Source: Flavobacteriaceae bacterium (lineage in GTDB: Bacteria; Bacteroidota; Bacteroidia; Flavobacteriales; Flavobacteriaceae). From it: a stretch of 37,431 nt of DNA. Both the position numbers and the translations under genes were made by a program. Below the pieces are notes generated by a model, which was given only the letters and a program-made list of their open reading frames with translations, searched no databases and was not told where the DNA came from. Location: assembly GCA_947459635.1 (NCBI GenBank), contig CANHEA010000019.1, forward strand, positions 1 to 37,431, given 5' to 3'. This document shows positions 7,623 to 15,914 of this stretch, piece by piece (within the stretch, counting starts at the first letter, position 1; each line of letters starts with the position of its first letter).

Positions 7623-8717
7623 CTATACATTGAATCTAAAATGCATGACGTCACCATCTTTTACGATGTATTCTTTTCCTTCTACTTTTAATTTTCCAGC
7701 CTCTTTTACTTTTGATTCCGAACCATAGGCAACATAGTCATCGAAGGCTATTACTTCCGCACGAATAAATCCTTTTTCGAAATCAGAGTGGATTACGCCA
7801 GCCGCTTGAGGTGCTGTTGCACCGATATTGATTGTCCATGCACGCACTTCTTTAACACCAGCAGTAAAATACGTTTGTTGTTTCAATAATTTATAAGCGG
7901 CACGAATTAATACAGATGCTCCAGGTTCTTGTAAACCTAGGTCTTCAAGAAACATTTTGCGTTCTTCGTAGGTTTCGAGTTCCGTGATATCGGCTTCCGT
8001 TCCTACGGCCAAGACAATAATTTCTGCATTTTCGTCCTTTACTAATTCGCGAACTTGATCAACATATTTGTTTCCGTTGACCGCTGAACCTTCGTCAACA
8101 TTACACACATACAAAACTGGTTTTGAAGTAATCAATTGGAAATTTTCCATTAATTCTTCTTCGTCGAAGTTTTTAGGTTCGACCGTTCTAGCTGATTTGG
8201 CTTGCATTAAAGCTTCCCGAATTCTGTTCAAGAACGCTTCTTCTACTTGCGCTTCTTTGTTTCCGGTTTTGGCAGCACGTTTTACTTTTTCGAGACGTTT
8301 ATCAACTGTTTCTAGATCTTTGAGTTGCAATTCGATATCGATAGTTTCTTTATCACGAATTGGATTTACATTGCCATCAACGTGCACAATATTGTCATTG
8401 TCAAAACAACGTAGCACGTGAATAATGGCATTACACTCTCTAATATTCCCAAGGAATTGATTCCCCAATCCTTCACCTTTACTAGCGCCTTTTACCAGTC
8501 CGGCAATATCTACAATATCAACTGTCGCCATTTGAACACGCTCTGGTTTTACTATTGCTTCTAATTTTTCAATCCTTGGATCTGGTACGTTCACCACACC
8601 AATATTGGGTTCAATAGTACAAAAAGGAAAGTTCGCACTTTGTGCTTTTGCGTTCGACAAACAATTAAATAAAGTTGATTTTCCTACGTTGGGTAATCCG
8701 ACAATTCCTGCTTTCAT
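7623..8717 (-). CDS. ychF: Redox-regulated Obg-like ATPase YchF
   Basis: YchF is a universally conserved P-loop ATPase of the Obg family that binds ribosomes and acts in translation and stress control. The 364 residues match the usual length. The P-loop is GLPNVGKST (residues 6-14), the switch region has TIEPNIGVVNVPDPR, the G3 motif is DIAGLVKGASKGEGLGNQFL, and the base-recognition region has VCNVDEG in place of the NKxD of true GTPases. The C-terminal TGS domain has the AWTINIGATAPQAAGVIHSDFEKGFIRAEV signature (quoted in part: IHSDFEKGFIRAEV) and ends in KDGDVMHFRFNV. It is a single-gene unit with its own terminator and a good upstream promoter core at 8744-8751. Confidence 0.97.
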   Translation of the reverse strand: MKAGIVGLPNVGKSTLFNCLSNAKAQSANFPFCTIEPNIGVVNVPDPRIEKLEAIVKPERVQMATVDIVDIAGLVKGASKGEGLGNQFLGNIRECNAIIHVLRCFDNDNIVHVDGNVNPIRDKETIDIELQLKDLETVDKRLEKVKRAAKTGNKEAQVEEAFLNRIREALMQAKSARTVEPKNFDEEELMENFQLITSKPVLYVCNVDEGSAVNGNKYVDQVRELVKDENAEIIVLAVGTEADITELETYEERKMFLEDLGLQEPGASVLIRAAYKLLKQQTYFTAGVKEVRAWTINIGATAPQAAGVIHSDFEKGFIRAEVIAFDDYVAYGSESKVKEAGKLKVEGKEYIVKDGDVMHFRFNV

Positions 8718-8743
8718 TATGGTGATTTGTTTTAAAAAGTGTG

Positions 8744-8751
8744 CAAATATA
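8744..8751 (-). promoter_or_regulatory. Putative ychF promoter -7 element
   Basis: TATATTTG on the minus strand fits the Bacteroidota -7 consensus TAnnTTTG exactly, 26 bp before the ychF start codon. No TTG -33 element is seen at the usual 17-23 bp spacing. Confidence 0.55.
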
Positions 8752-8797
8752 AGGTTTAAATGTCTTGATAAATATTTAATATTATTTTTTGATTAAT

Positions 8798-8828
8798 TTG
8801 AAAATATTGTTAAAAAAATTATAATTTG
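8798..8828 (+). promoter_or_regulatory. Putative promoter of the TonB-dependent receptor gene
   Basis: TTG at 8798-8800, a 21-bp spacer and TAATTTG at 8822-8828 resemble the Bacteroidota -33/-7 promoter, with the -7 element one base short of consensus. Transcription would begin about 35 bp before the ATG at 8872. Confidence 0.4.
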
Positions 8829-8871
8829 CACAATAAAAACCAACTAACTTTAAAAAAACCATTAATCAATT

Positions 8872-11541
8872 ATGAAAAAAATCACACTATTTTTATTTTT
8901 TATGAGCACATTTTCTCTTTTTGCTCAAAAAGAAATTAACGGAAAAGTCACAGACAATTCCGGTGCTGTTTTACCAGGCGTTAATATCATCGAAAAAGGA
9001 TCTGCTAACGGAACAGCCACAGATGCTGATGGAAATTACAGGATAAAAGTTAAAGATGGCGCCACGCTAATTTATAGTTTTCTGGGGTTTTCAACCATTG
9101 AAAAAAACACAGCAGGAATGACTTCTATTGATGTTGTTTTAGGTAACGGTGGCGAAACTTTGCAAGAAGTGCAAATCGTCGGATCGAGAAACTCTAAAAG
9201 AACCGTGGTGAATTCCGCGGTACCGATTGACATTATAAATGTTCGAGACGTCACTACTCAAAGTGGTAAAATTGAAATTAATGAGTTGCTTCAATACGTT
9301 GCTCCTTCATTTAATGCCAATAAACAATCTGGTTCTGATGGTGCAGATCACGTAGATCCTGCCTCTTTACGCGGATTAGGGCCAGACCAAACGTTGGTTT
9401 TGATTAATGGCAAAAGAAGACATCAATCTTCGTTAATCAATCTATTTGGAACTAGAGGGCGAGGAAATACAGGTACAGATTTGAATGCTATTCCAGCAAG
9501 TGCCATCAAGCGGATTGAAATCTTGAGAGATGGTGCGGCTGCGCAATACGGATCAGATGCTATTGCCGGTGTTATCAATATTGTATTGAATGACAACGTA
9601 AACGAATTGACGGGAGCAGTTACCTATGGTGCCTACAACCCGCACGCTGATGGCGATTTTATTGATGGGACTCCAAATACACACAATAATTATTTAGATC
9701 AAAATGGAAATGGAAATTCTTACGGAGACGATCCTAAATTAGACGGTGAATCGGTAAAAGTTGCCGCCAATTACGGCGTAGCTATTGGAGAAAAAGGAGG
9801 ATACGCCAACTTTACAACAGAGTTCTTAAATAAGAAGAAAACTTTACGACCTAGTTATGATTTTAGAAAAGGATTTGGAGAAGCCGGCATTCAGGGTTTT
9901 AATTTCATGGGGAACTTAGCTATTCCTGTCTCAGAACATTCTGAATTTTACGCTTTTGGCGGCAGAAACTACCGCGACACTGATGCTTATGCCTTTACCC
10001 GAAATGGTGGAGAAAGAGTGGTGGAAAGCATTTATCCAGGTGGCTATACTCCGCGCATCACTTCTAATATTATTGACAATTCGATCGCTGCAGGATTCAA
10101 AACCAAAACCGCCAGTGGATGGAAAATAGATATTAGTAATACATCTGGAAAGAATTTGTTTCATTATTATATCAAAGGAACGCTTAATGCGTCTTTAGGC
10201 AATGCCTCACCAACAGAATTTGACGCTGGTGGTCATAGTTTGAGTCAAAATACGACCAATTTTGATTTGTCGAAAAATTATGATGGCGTTTTAGATGGCC
10301 TTAATTTGGCTTTTGGAGCTGAATTTAGAACAGAAAAGTTCAACATTTTTGCTGGAGAAGAAGGTTCGTATGCGACTTATGATACCACAGGAACACCTGT
10401 GAATGCCAATACAAATCCAGCCAATATTAGATACTACGTAGACAGCGATGGAAATCAGATCTTAGATGATGATGGTAATGCTATACAACTTCCAGGAGGT
10501 TCACAAGGATTCCCAGGATATAGTCCAGCGAATGAAGTAGACAAAAGCAGAACCAACTTATCGGTTTATGCTGATGCTGAACTTGATGTAACAAAAAACC
10601 TATTGGTAAGTGGCGCTTTGCGTTACGAGAATTATAGTGATTTTGGAAGTACAACCAACGGAAAAATTGCAACGAGAATTAAGGCTGGGAAAAATATCAA
10701 TATTAGAGGATCTGTGAGTACAGGCTTTAGAGCACCTTCGTTGGCGCAGATTTATTATAATTTAAGATTTACCAATTTTAATGCAAGCGGCGCAACAGAG
10801 GTTTTGCTTTCTCCAAATAATAGCCCAGTAACAAAAGCATTTGGTATTGACAAATTGAATGAAGAAAAAGCAGTTAATGCGTCTTTAGGATTTACCGCAA
10901 ATTTTGGAAATTTTACCGCAACTGTTGATGGTTATATGATCAATGTAAAAGATCGAATTGTATTGACAGGCTATTTCGACGCCAGTGCCTTCAATTTAGG
11001 AGTTTCAGAAGCGCAGTTCTTTGTGAATGGCGTCGACACAGAAACCAAAGGACTTGACATAGTATTGGCCTGGAAAAAAACGATAGGAAGTTCAAAATTA
11101 GGAGTGACTTTGGTGGGTAACATTAATGACATGAAAATTAAAAATGTCAAAAACGGAAGTCTAGATGAATCAACTTTTTTCGGCAATAGAGAGAAAGCCT
11201 TTTTATTAGCCTCTGCGCCGAAAAACAAATTTGGTTTAAATATAAACTATGCACTACGTAAATTTGATGCTGGACTTGCCTTTACCAGATTTAGTGAAGT
11301 AGTTCTAGTTGACTATGCGGATGAAAATGACGTCTATGGTGCAAAAATAGTGACAGACCTAACTGCTGGATATCAACTGACAAAACAATTGAAATTTAGC
11401 ATCGGGGCAAATAATTTACTAAATGTTTATCCTGACAGACAAGACGAACAAGGAAATACTGAAGCCGGTGGTTATTGGGACTCCGTTCAAATGGGATTTA
11501 GTGGATCTTATTACTACACGCGATTAGGATTTACCTTTTAG
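8872..11541 (+). CDS. TonB-dependent outer-membrane receptor with carboxypeptidase-like N-terminal domain
   Basis: This is an 889-residue outer-membrane transporter that takes up a substrate with energy from TonB. A signal peptide (MKKITLFLFFMSTFSLFAQ) is followed by a CarboxypepD-regulatory-like beta domain (residues 21-90, GKVTDNSGAVLPGVNIIEKG). The plug domain (about 105-250) has SLRGLGPDQTLVLINGKRR, EILRDGAAAQYGSDAIAGVINIV (in part). The beta-barrel ends with the aromatic residue of YYYTRLGFTF. No SusD-like lipoprotein gene is next to it, so it is not a classical SusCD pair. The plug stretch GRGNTGTDLNAIP is typical of a receptor group with a long loop here, but the substrate cannot be named. 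It stands alone between ychF and a convergent gene with which it shares a terminator. Confidence 0.93.
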   Translation: MKKITLFLFFMSTFSLFAQKEINGKVTDNSGAVLPGVNIIEKGSANGTATDADGNYRIKVKDGATLIYSFLGFSTIEKNTAGMTSIDVVLGNGGETLQEVQIVGSRNSKRTVVNSAVPIDIINVRDVTTQSGKIEINELLQYVAPSFNANKQSGSDGADHVDPASLRGLGPDQTLVLINGKRRHQSSLINLFGTRGRGNTGTDLNAIPASAIKRIEILRDGAAAQYGSDAIAGVINIVLNDNVNELTGAVTYGAYNPHADGDFIDGTPNTHNNYLDQNGNGNSYGDDPKLDGESVKVAANYGVAIGEKGGYANFTTEFLNKKKTLRPSYDFRKGFGEAGIQGFNFMGNLAIPVSEHSEFYAFGGRNYRDTDAYAFTRNGGERVVESIYPGGYTPRITSNIIDNSIAAGFKTKTASGWKIDISNTSGKNLFHYYIKGTLNASLGNASPTEFDAGGHSLSQNTTNFDLSKNYDGVLDGLNLAFGAEFRTEKFNIFAGEEGSYATYDTTGTPVNANTNPANIRYYVDSDGNQILDDDGNAIQLPGGSQGFPGYSPANEVDKSRTNLSVYADAELDVTKNLLVSGALRYENYSDFGSTTNGKIATRIKAGKNINIRGSVSTGFRAPSLAQIYYNLRFTNFNASGATEVLLSPNNSPVTKAFGIDKLNEEKAVNASLGFTANFGNFTATVDGYMINVKDRIVLTGYFDASAFNLGVSEAQFFVNGVDTETKGLDIVLAWKKTIGSSKLGVTLVGNINDMKIKNVKNGSLDESTFFGNREKAFLLASAPKNKFGLNINYALRKFDAGLAFTRFSEVVLVDYADENDVYGAKIVTDLTAGYQLTKQLKFSIGANNLLNVYPDRQDEQGNTEAGGYWDSVQMGFSGSYYYTRLGFTF

Positions 11542-11561
11542 TAAAATCATGACAAACAAAC

Positions 11562-11592
11562 AAAAATCCTGACGTAACACTCAGGATTTTTT
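11562..11592. terminator. Bidirectional terminator between convergent genes
   Basis: The stem AAAAATCCTGA (11562-11572) pairs with TCAGGATTTTT (11581-11591) around an 8-nt loop, with T runs on both strands. It ends the TonB receptor message and, on the other strand, overlaps the stop codon of the gene at 11591-12763. Confidence 0.8.
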
Positions 11593-12763
11593 ATTTAATG
11601 ATATCGTCATTGACTTCATTAACGATTTGGTTTTCCTCTTCAGTAGCAGTTAGTCCCGAATCGTTCCAATAGTCCGTCAAGACAACATCTTTTTTATTGT
11701 AGAGCGTTTTGTCTTTGTATACCTCGGTATCTTTATAGAGATAATTTTGCGTGCTGAAGTTCGAGGTCAGGAAATAATTTCGCACCTCGATATCTTTGGT
11801 GTGGTTCTTCTCTACTTTTTCAAAACCAATTTCTTCTTTGGAACACATCAAATAGTAATCGTCATTTTGACATTTGTAAATGGTTTTGAAATAAGATTTA
11901 TTGATGTTTTTAGCTCCACTTGCTGTTTTTTCTCGAACTCTCGATAAAACAAAAGGCGAAACAAATGAACTCACTTCCATAATAATCTTCTTCTTTGGAT
12001 CGTAGATAATTGAAAAGTCGTCTCGCAATCCTTTGGCTGTTTCTAAAGGAACCGCACTGATAATGTTTAAGTCCCTATTTTTAGAATACACTTTGATTAC
12101 AAAATCATATTCTTTCTTCGCATCTGAAGTCAAAAGTGGATTCAAGTATTTGAAATTGTAATAGTTTTCCATGATGTCATTCAAATTGTATCCCAATAAA
12201 TCGGCAGTTACTTCCTCGCTAGCAAGACTTTTTGAACGGTTTTGTTCGACCAATAAAACGGCATTTATTTTTTTGGATTTACCAATCAATTGAAAATTCA
12301 TCAAACCATCATTATAGTACGAATACTTCCCATTGAGCTTGAAAAACTCTCGGGAATATACTTTCAATCGACCTGGAATAGTCAGTTGTTTTTTGGAATT
12401 CTCCACTAATGAAGCAAGAATTTTTTGCGGATGTCTTTTTGTTACAAGAATTTCATCCAGATCTGTAACGTTGCTTTTCAAAAATATTACTGTCGAGTCA
12501 TCCTTGAGCATTACCGAACGAATCGTAATTCCAAGATAGGCTGAATGTCTTATTTGAATATTAGAGGCTCCAATGAGCGTAAAAGTCACCACGCCATCCT
12601 TGTTACTTAGCAGATTCTGACGCGTCTTTACTAGGGTTACAGTCACATCTTCGATGGGAAGATTGGTGTCTTGATCTTTAACGATAATAATCTTGTCATC
12701 TTTTTGAGAAAAAGAGAGCAGTGAATTCATTAATAAAAATAAAACCAAAATGGCTTTTCTCAT
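11591..12763 (-). CDS. Secreted carboxypeptidase-like regulatory domain protein
   Basis: The function is unknown. The protein has 390 residues, with a signal peptide (MRKAILVLFLLMNSLLSFSQ) and a CarboxypepD-reg-like beta-sandwich at about residues 25-110 (IVKDQDTNLPIEDVTVTLVK, then NKDGVVTF). The remaining 280 residues are mixed alpha/beta with many charged residues and no catalytic motif that I recognise. Proteins of this build are common in Flavobacteriaceae, are usually periplasmic or outer-membrane associated, and are often mislabelled as TonB-linked because of the shared N-terminal domain. It lacks a plug and a barrel. It converges on the TonB-dependent receptor gene; a functional link is possible but not shown. 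Confidence 0.75.
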   Translation of the reverse strand: MRKAILVLFLLMNSLLSFSQKDDKIIIVKDQDTNLPIEDVTVTLVKTRQNLLSNKDGVVTFTLIGASNIQIRHSAYLGITIRSVMLKDDSTVIFLKSNVTDLDEILVTKRHPQKILASLVENSKKQLTIPGRLKVYSREFFKLNGKYSYYNDGLMNFQLIGKSKKINAVLLVEQNRSKSLASEEVTADLLGYNLNDIMENYYNFKYLNPLLTSDAKKEYDFVIKVYSKNRDLNIISAVPLETAKGLRDDFSIIYDPKKKIIMEVSSFVSPFVLSRVREKTASGAKNINKSYFKTIYKCQNDDYYLMCSKEEIGFEKVEKNHTKDIEVRNYFLTSNFSTQNYLYKDTEVYKDKTLYNKKDVVLTDYWNDSGLTATEEENQIVNEVNDDIIK

Positions 12764-12780
12764 AAATCACATAGTTTTAA

Positions 12781-12788
12781 CAAACCTA
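12781..12788 (-). promoter_or_regulatory. Putative -7 element for the gene at 11591-12763
   Basis: TAGGTTTG on the minus strand fits TAnnTTTG, 17 bp before the ATG. A TTG lies 26 bp further upstream, longer than the usual spacing. Confidence 0.4.
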
Positions 12789-12864
12789 CTAAAAAAAGAA
12801 TAGATATGTACCCTCAAGTAAATTAACATTGCTGCTAAAAATAATAAAATATTACAAATACTTC

Positions 12865-12895
12865 AAAAAAAATCCCGAAATAAATTTCGAGATTT
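12865..12895 (-). terminator. Intrinsic terminator of the ferredoxin gene
   Basis: A 12-bp arm at 12870-12881 pairs with 12884-12895 with one mismatch. On the minus strand it is followed by a run of eight Ts. It begins 5 bp after the ferredoxin stop codon. Confidence 0.75.
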
Positions 12896-12900
12896 CCATT

Positions 12901-13251
12901 TTATTCATTGTGAAGAAAAGCCTGTCTGTTCAGCAATGTTTCCTCGGTTTCTACATGATTGTCATCTGGAATACAACAGTCTACCGGACAAACTGCGGCG
13001 CACTGTGGCTCATCATGAAACCCTTTACATTCTGTACATTTCCCCGGAACAATATAATAAATATCGTCCGAAATTGGGGTTTGAGCAGCATCTGAATCGA
13101 CTTCACTTCCATCAGGTAAAATTACTTTACCCTTTAATTTCGTTCCGTCTTTATAACGCCAGTCGTCTGCTCCTTCATAAATTGCGGTGTTGGGACATTC
13201 TGGTTCACAAGCACCACAATTGATACATTCGTCTGTAATAATTATTGCCAT
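12901..13251 (-). CDS. 2[4Fe-4S] ferredoxin
   Basis: This is a 116-residue bacterial-type ferredoxin that carries electrons between soluble enzymes. The first cluster motif is C9-x2-C12-x2-C15-x3-C19-P ([12 protein letters not shown]). The second half has C72-x2-C75, an 8-residue insert, then C84-x3-C88-P, followed by C92 and C93. A 50-residue insertion between the two motifs (about 21-70) is characteristic of the long ferredoxins of this phylum. It is divergent from the acyl-CoA reductase gene at 13390, with a repeat array in the shared intergenic region. The two are often neighbours in related genomes as far as I recall. The partner enzyme is not known. Confidence 0.92.
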   Translation of the reverse strand: MAIIITDECINCGACEPECPNTAIYEGADDWRYKDGTKLKGKVILPDGSEVDSDAAQTPISDDIYYIVPGKCTECKGFHDEPQCAAVCPVDCCIPDDNHVETEETLLNRQAFLHNE

Positions 13252-13258
13252 TTTGATG

Positions 13259-13333
13259 TACGATTTTAGATTTTAGATTTCAGATTTGACTCGGAATTTA
13301 AAATCCCAAATCAAAAATCCCATATCCTAAATC
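13259..13333. repeat. Second GATTT phrase array in inverted arrangement
   Basis: The left half reads as repeats of GATTTTAGATTT and GATTTCAGATTT; after a short spacer (about 13289-13300) the right half reads as the reverse complement, with AAATCCCAAATC, AAATCCCATATCC and TAAATC. The layout is the same as at 4498-4664 but with a smaller loop. It fills the space between the divergent ferredoxin and acyl-CoA reductase genes and ends just upstream of the reductase -7 element. Confidence 0.6.
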
Positions 13334-13340
13334 TATTGCT

Positions 13341-13348
13341 TATTTTTG
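13341..13348 (+). promoter_or_regulatory. Putative -7 element of the acyl-CoA reductase gene
   Basis: TATTTTTG fits TAnnTTTG. It places the transcript start near 13355 and so rules out a start codon at 13336, supporting the ATG at 13390. No well-placed TTG is visible. Confidence 0.5.
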
Positions 13349-13389
13349 CGCAAAACTACAATCAAATCCATTCATATACAAGTAAACAA

Positions 13390-14448
13390 ATGTTACAAAT
13401 TGATAAAATAAAAGCTTTTGTAGAACTCGGGAAATTTTTAGCACAATTTTCCGAAAATTCTAGTACTAGAAATGAAGGCGTTTTGTGCGATGAATTATAT
13501 TTTGATTCCTTTACAGATTTGATTGCCTTATCGCAATCGCATAACGGTTGGTATACCAAAGAGCAAGTTTATTTTGCCATTCAATCGTGGGCGGAAGCGT
13601 TGACGGAAGTGAATTTAACAAAATGGCTGGCGGCTTATAACCTAAACCAAATTGATTCGAAAACAGTAGGATTGATATTAGCAGGAAATATTCCACTCGT
13701 AGGTTTTCACGATTTTCTATCGGTTTTAATTTCGGGCCACAAAGTCTTGGTAAAAACGTCCTCCAATGACCAGCATTTGTTGCCTTTTTTAGCGAATTAT
13801 TTGATTGCTGTTGAACCCGATTTGAAAAATAAAATCACCTTCACCGACGGAAAATTGGAAAATTTTGACGCCGTCATTGCCACCGGAAGCAACAATACAG
13901 CGCGCTATTTTGAATATTACTTCAAAGACAAACCCAGTATTATTCGCAAATCACGGAATTCCGTAGCGGTTTTGAATGGGCAGGAAACTACAGCCCAATT
14001 GGTTGCGTTAGGCGACGATATTTTTCGCTATTTTGGTTTGGGTTGTCGGAATGTTTCGAAATTGTTTGTCCCGAAAGGCTACGATTTTACTAAATTTTTT
14101 GAAGCCATTTTCGAATTTCAAGACGTGATTCATTACGAGAAATACGCAAACAATTACGACTACAATAAAGCGGTTTTCTTGATGAGTAATTTCAAATTGT
14201 TGGACAATGGATTTCTAACCATCAAGGAAGACGTAAGCCACGCCTCGCCGATTTCGAGTGTTTTTTATGAATTCTACGAAAACCTAAATGAAGTTGAAAA
14301 TCGTTTGTCAGCTGATCAAGATAGTATTCAATGCATCGTTTCGAATGATTTAGTTAAAAACAGCATTCCGTTTGGAACAACGCAAAAACCTGAACTATGG
14401 GATTATGCGGATGGAATTGACACTTTAAATTTCCTAACCAGCATTTAA
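13390..14448 (+). CDS. Acyl-CoA reductase (LuxC-like)
   Basis: The protein belongs to the LuxC-type acyl-CoA reductase family, which reduces fatty acyl-CoA or acyl thioesters to aldehydes with NADPH using an aldehyde-dehydrogenase fold. It has 352 residues. Conserved parts are GLILAGNIPLVGFHDFLSVL (residues 94-113) and KVLVKTSSND in the nucleotide-binding half, DAVIATGSNNTARYFEYYF, and the nucleophile Cys219 in RYFGLGCRNVSK. The ATG at 13390 is chosen because the promoter core lies at 13341-13348; an upstream TTG in frame is excluded by that. It is shorter than Vibrio LuxC (about 480 residues). There are no lux genes here, so bioluminescence is not implied; the physiological substrate is unknown. 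It is divergent from the ferredoxin gene. Confidence 0.85.
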   Translation: MLQIDKIKAFVELGKFLAQFSENSSTRNEGVLCDELYFDSFTDLIALSQSHNGWYTKEQVYFAIQSWAEALTEVNLTKWLAAYNLNQIDSKTVGLILAGNIPLVGFHDFLSVLISGHKVLVKTSSNDQHLLPFLANYLIAVEPDLKNKITFTDGKLENFDAVIATGSNNTARYFEYYFKDKPSIIRKSRNSVAVLNGQETTAQLVALGDDIFRYFGLGCRNVSKLFVPKGYDFTKFFEAIFEFQDVIHYEKYANNYDYNKAVFLMSNFKLLDNGFLTIKEDVSHASPISSVFYEFYENLNEVENRLSADQDSIQCIVSNDLVKNSIPFGTTQKPELWDYADGIDTLNFLTSI

Positions 14449-14460
14449 TTTTTGTATATT

Positions 14461-14475
14461 CGTTGAAAATCAACG
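14461..14475 (+). promoter_or_regulatory. Short hairpin just before a start codon
   Basis: CGTTGA and TCAACG form a 6-bp stem around an AAA loop, ending 3 bp before the ATG at 14479. It could protect the 5' end of the mRNA or affect initiation; it may also be chance. Confidence 0.3.
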
Positions 14476-14478
14476 GAT

Positions 14479-15876
14479 ATGAAACTACTTTACACTTTTT
14501 TAGCAATAGTGAGCGGAGGTCTGTGGGCAACAGCGCAACTTCAAAGTTTTGAACCGACATCAGATGTCAGTGGCAAAGAGTTCGGAACTCAAGTGGCCAT
14601 TTCTGGCAACGAAATTTTAGCTTCAACAGTTTCTACTGAAACGACACCAGGTAAAGTGTACTTGTTTAATACAAATCTGCAGCAAACGGGTGTATTTTAC
14701 CCCGAAGACGCGCAATTAACTGACAGTTTTGGAGCATCGTTTTCTATCGATTCAGATTTTATCGCTATTGGCGCTCCCGGACATGATGCAAACAACGATA
14801 ATTCTGGCGCAGCATATATTTATCACAAAGTAAATGAGCAGTGGCAGTTTTTTCAAAAGATTACAGCCATCGATAATAATATTGGTGATTTTTTTGGAAG
14901 CATGACCAAAATAAAAAACGGTTTTCTCTATGTCGCAGCAATTGGTGACGAACCAGATTCCGAAACTAATACCAATAGAGGATCCATTTATGTTTATACT
15001 TTTGATGGGAACCAATGGATTTTTTCTCAAAAGTTAGCTACGATTACTTATGCTGAATGGCCAGCCACTGGCATTCCGAGTCTTGGGCAAGATCTTTCCA
15101 TAGACAATGATTACATGATAGTCCGAGGTCCAACTTATGTAACAGAATATAGACTAATTGATGGTCAATGGATATTTCAAAGTGCGACCCAAGTAGGTCC
15201 CGCTGTTGGAGGTTCGAATTACCTTATGGATCTCGATCTTCATGAAGGGCAAGAATTTACTTTACAAGAGGGTTGGATTGCGATTGGTTTGAGCATTAGG
15301 AATGTTTTACCTCCGTACGCATACCAAAGCCCCGAACTACCTTTACTATCTCTCGAAAATTTGATTAGTTACACTTTAATTGTCGTTAATGATTCTAATT
15401 TATTTGTTGGGAGAGTCTATACGAATGACCCGCCTGACAAGCGCCCTGTCGCCTACTACAAAAAAGTCGGAACACAATGGGAATACCATAATATATTTTA
15501 TGGAAACGGTCCAACAGGTGCAGAAGACTACTTTGGATACACAATGGCGACATCAGGAAACAAGGCCGTTTTTGGTGCCGCGGCTGAAGGCACAGGAAAA
15601 GCTTATTACGCAAGTGAAGCTGCCTTGAAAACCGACAGTTTTAGTAAAAATACCATTGAAGTTTATCCTAATCCGGTTCAAGATATATTGAAAATCACCA
15701 ATGATATCGGAGACCTTTCGAGCGTTCAAGTATATTCAATTACTGGCAAATTGCTTTTGTCTGTCGAGAGCAATATCAAAGAAATCGATATGACAAATTT
15801 CGATACTGGAATGTACTTTATAAAAATAACAACAACAGTCGGAACAAAACAATCGTTCAAGGTTATTAAGAACTAA
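14479..15876 (+). CDS. Secreted T9SS-sorted protein with FG-GAP-like repeats, paralogue 1
   Basis: The 465-residue protein has a signal peptide (MKLLYTFLAIVSGGLWATAQ) and a C-terminal type A sorting domain for the type IX secretion system (from about residue 392: IEVYPNPVQDILKI, GDLSSVQVYSITGKLLL, ending MYFIKITT and SFKVIKN). It should therefore cross the outer membrane and stay on the surface or be released. The body carries repeats of the form FG-x-x-(hydrophobic)-IAIGAPG-x-GAAYIYHK, FGSMTKI-x-GSIYVYTFDGNQW and FGYTMATSGNKAVFGAA, like FG-GAP or integrin-type beta-propeller blades. No catalytic motif is seen; adhesion is one possibility. The gene at 15915 is a tandem paralogue. Confidence 0.85.
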   Translation: MKLLYTFLAIVSGGLWATAQLQSFEPTSDVSGKEFGTQVAISGNEILASTVSTETTPGKVYLFNTNLQQTGVFYPEDAQLTDSFGASFSIDSDFIAIGAPGHDANNDNSGAAYIYHKVNEQWQFFQKITAIDNNIGDFFGSMTKIKNGFLYVAAIGDEPDSETNTNRGSIYVYTFDGNQWIFSQKLATITYAEWPATGIPSLGQDLSIDNDYMIVRGPTYVTEYRLIDGQWIFQSATQVGPAVGGSNYLMDLDLHEGQEFTLQEGWIAIGLSIRNVLPPYAYQSPELPLLSLENLISYTLIVVNDSNLFVGRVYTNDPPDKRPVAYYKKVGTQWEYHNIFYGNGPTGAEDYFGYTMATSGNKAVFGAAAEGTGKAYYASEAALKTDSFSKNTIEVYPNPVQDILKITNDIGDLSSVQVYSITGKLLLSVESNIKEIDMTNFDTGMYFIKITTTVGTKQSFKVIKN

Positions 15877-15914
15877 CTGACACTGTTGGAAACTGAAACT
15901 AAAATATCCTAATC

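Noticed and set aside
8872..11541. SusC of a polysaccharide utilisation locus
   Set aside because: No SusD-like gene or glycoside hydrolase is adjacent, and the flanking genes are ychF and a convergent unrelated gene.
13336..13389. TTG start adding 18 residues to the acyl-CoA reductase
   Set aside because: The -7 element at 13341-13348 overlaps it, so it could not be translated from that promoter.
13390..14448. Bioluminescence (lux) locus
   Set aside because: Only the LuxC-like reductase is present; no luciferase, LuxD or LuxE genes are nearby.
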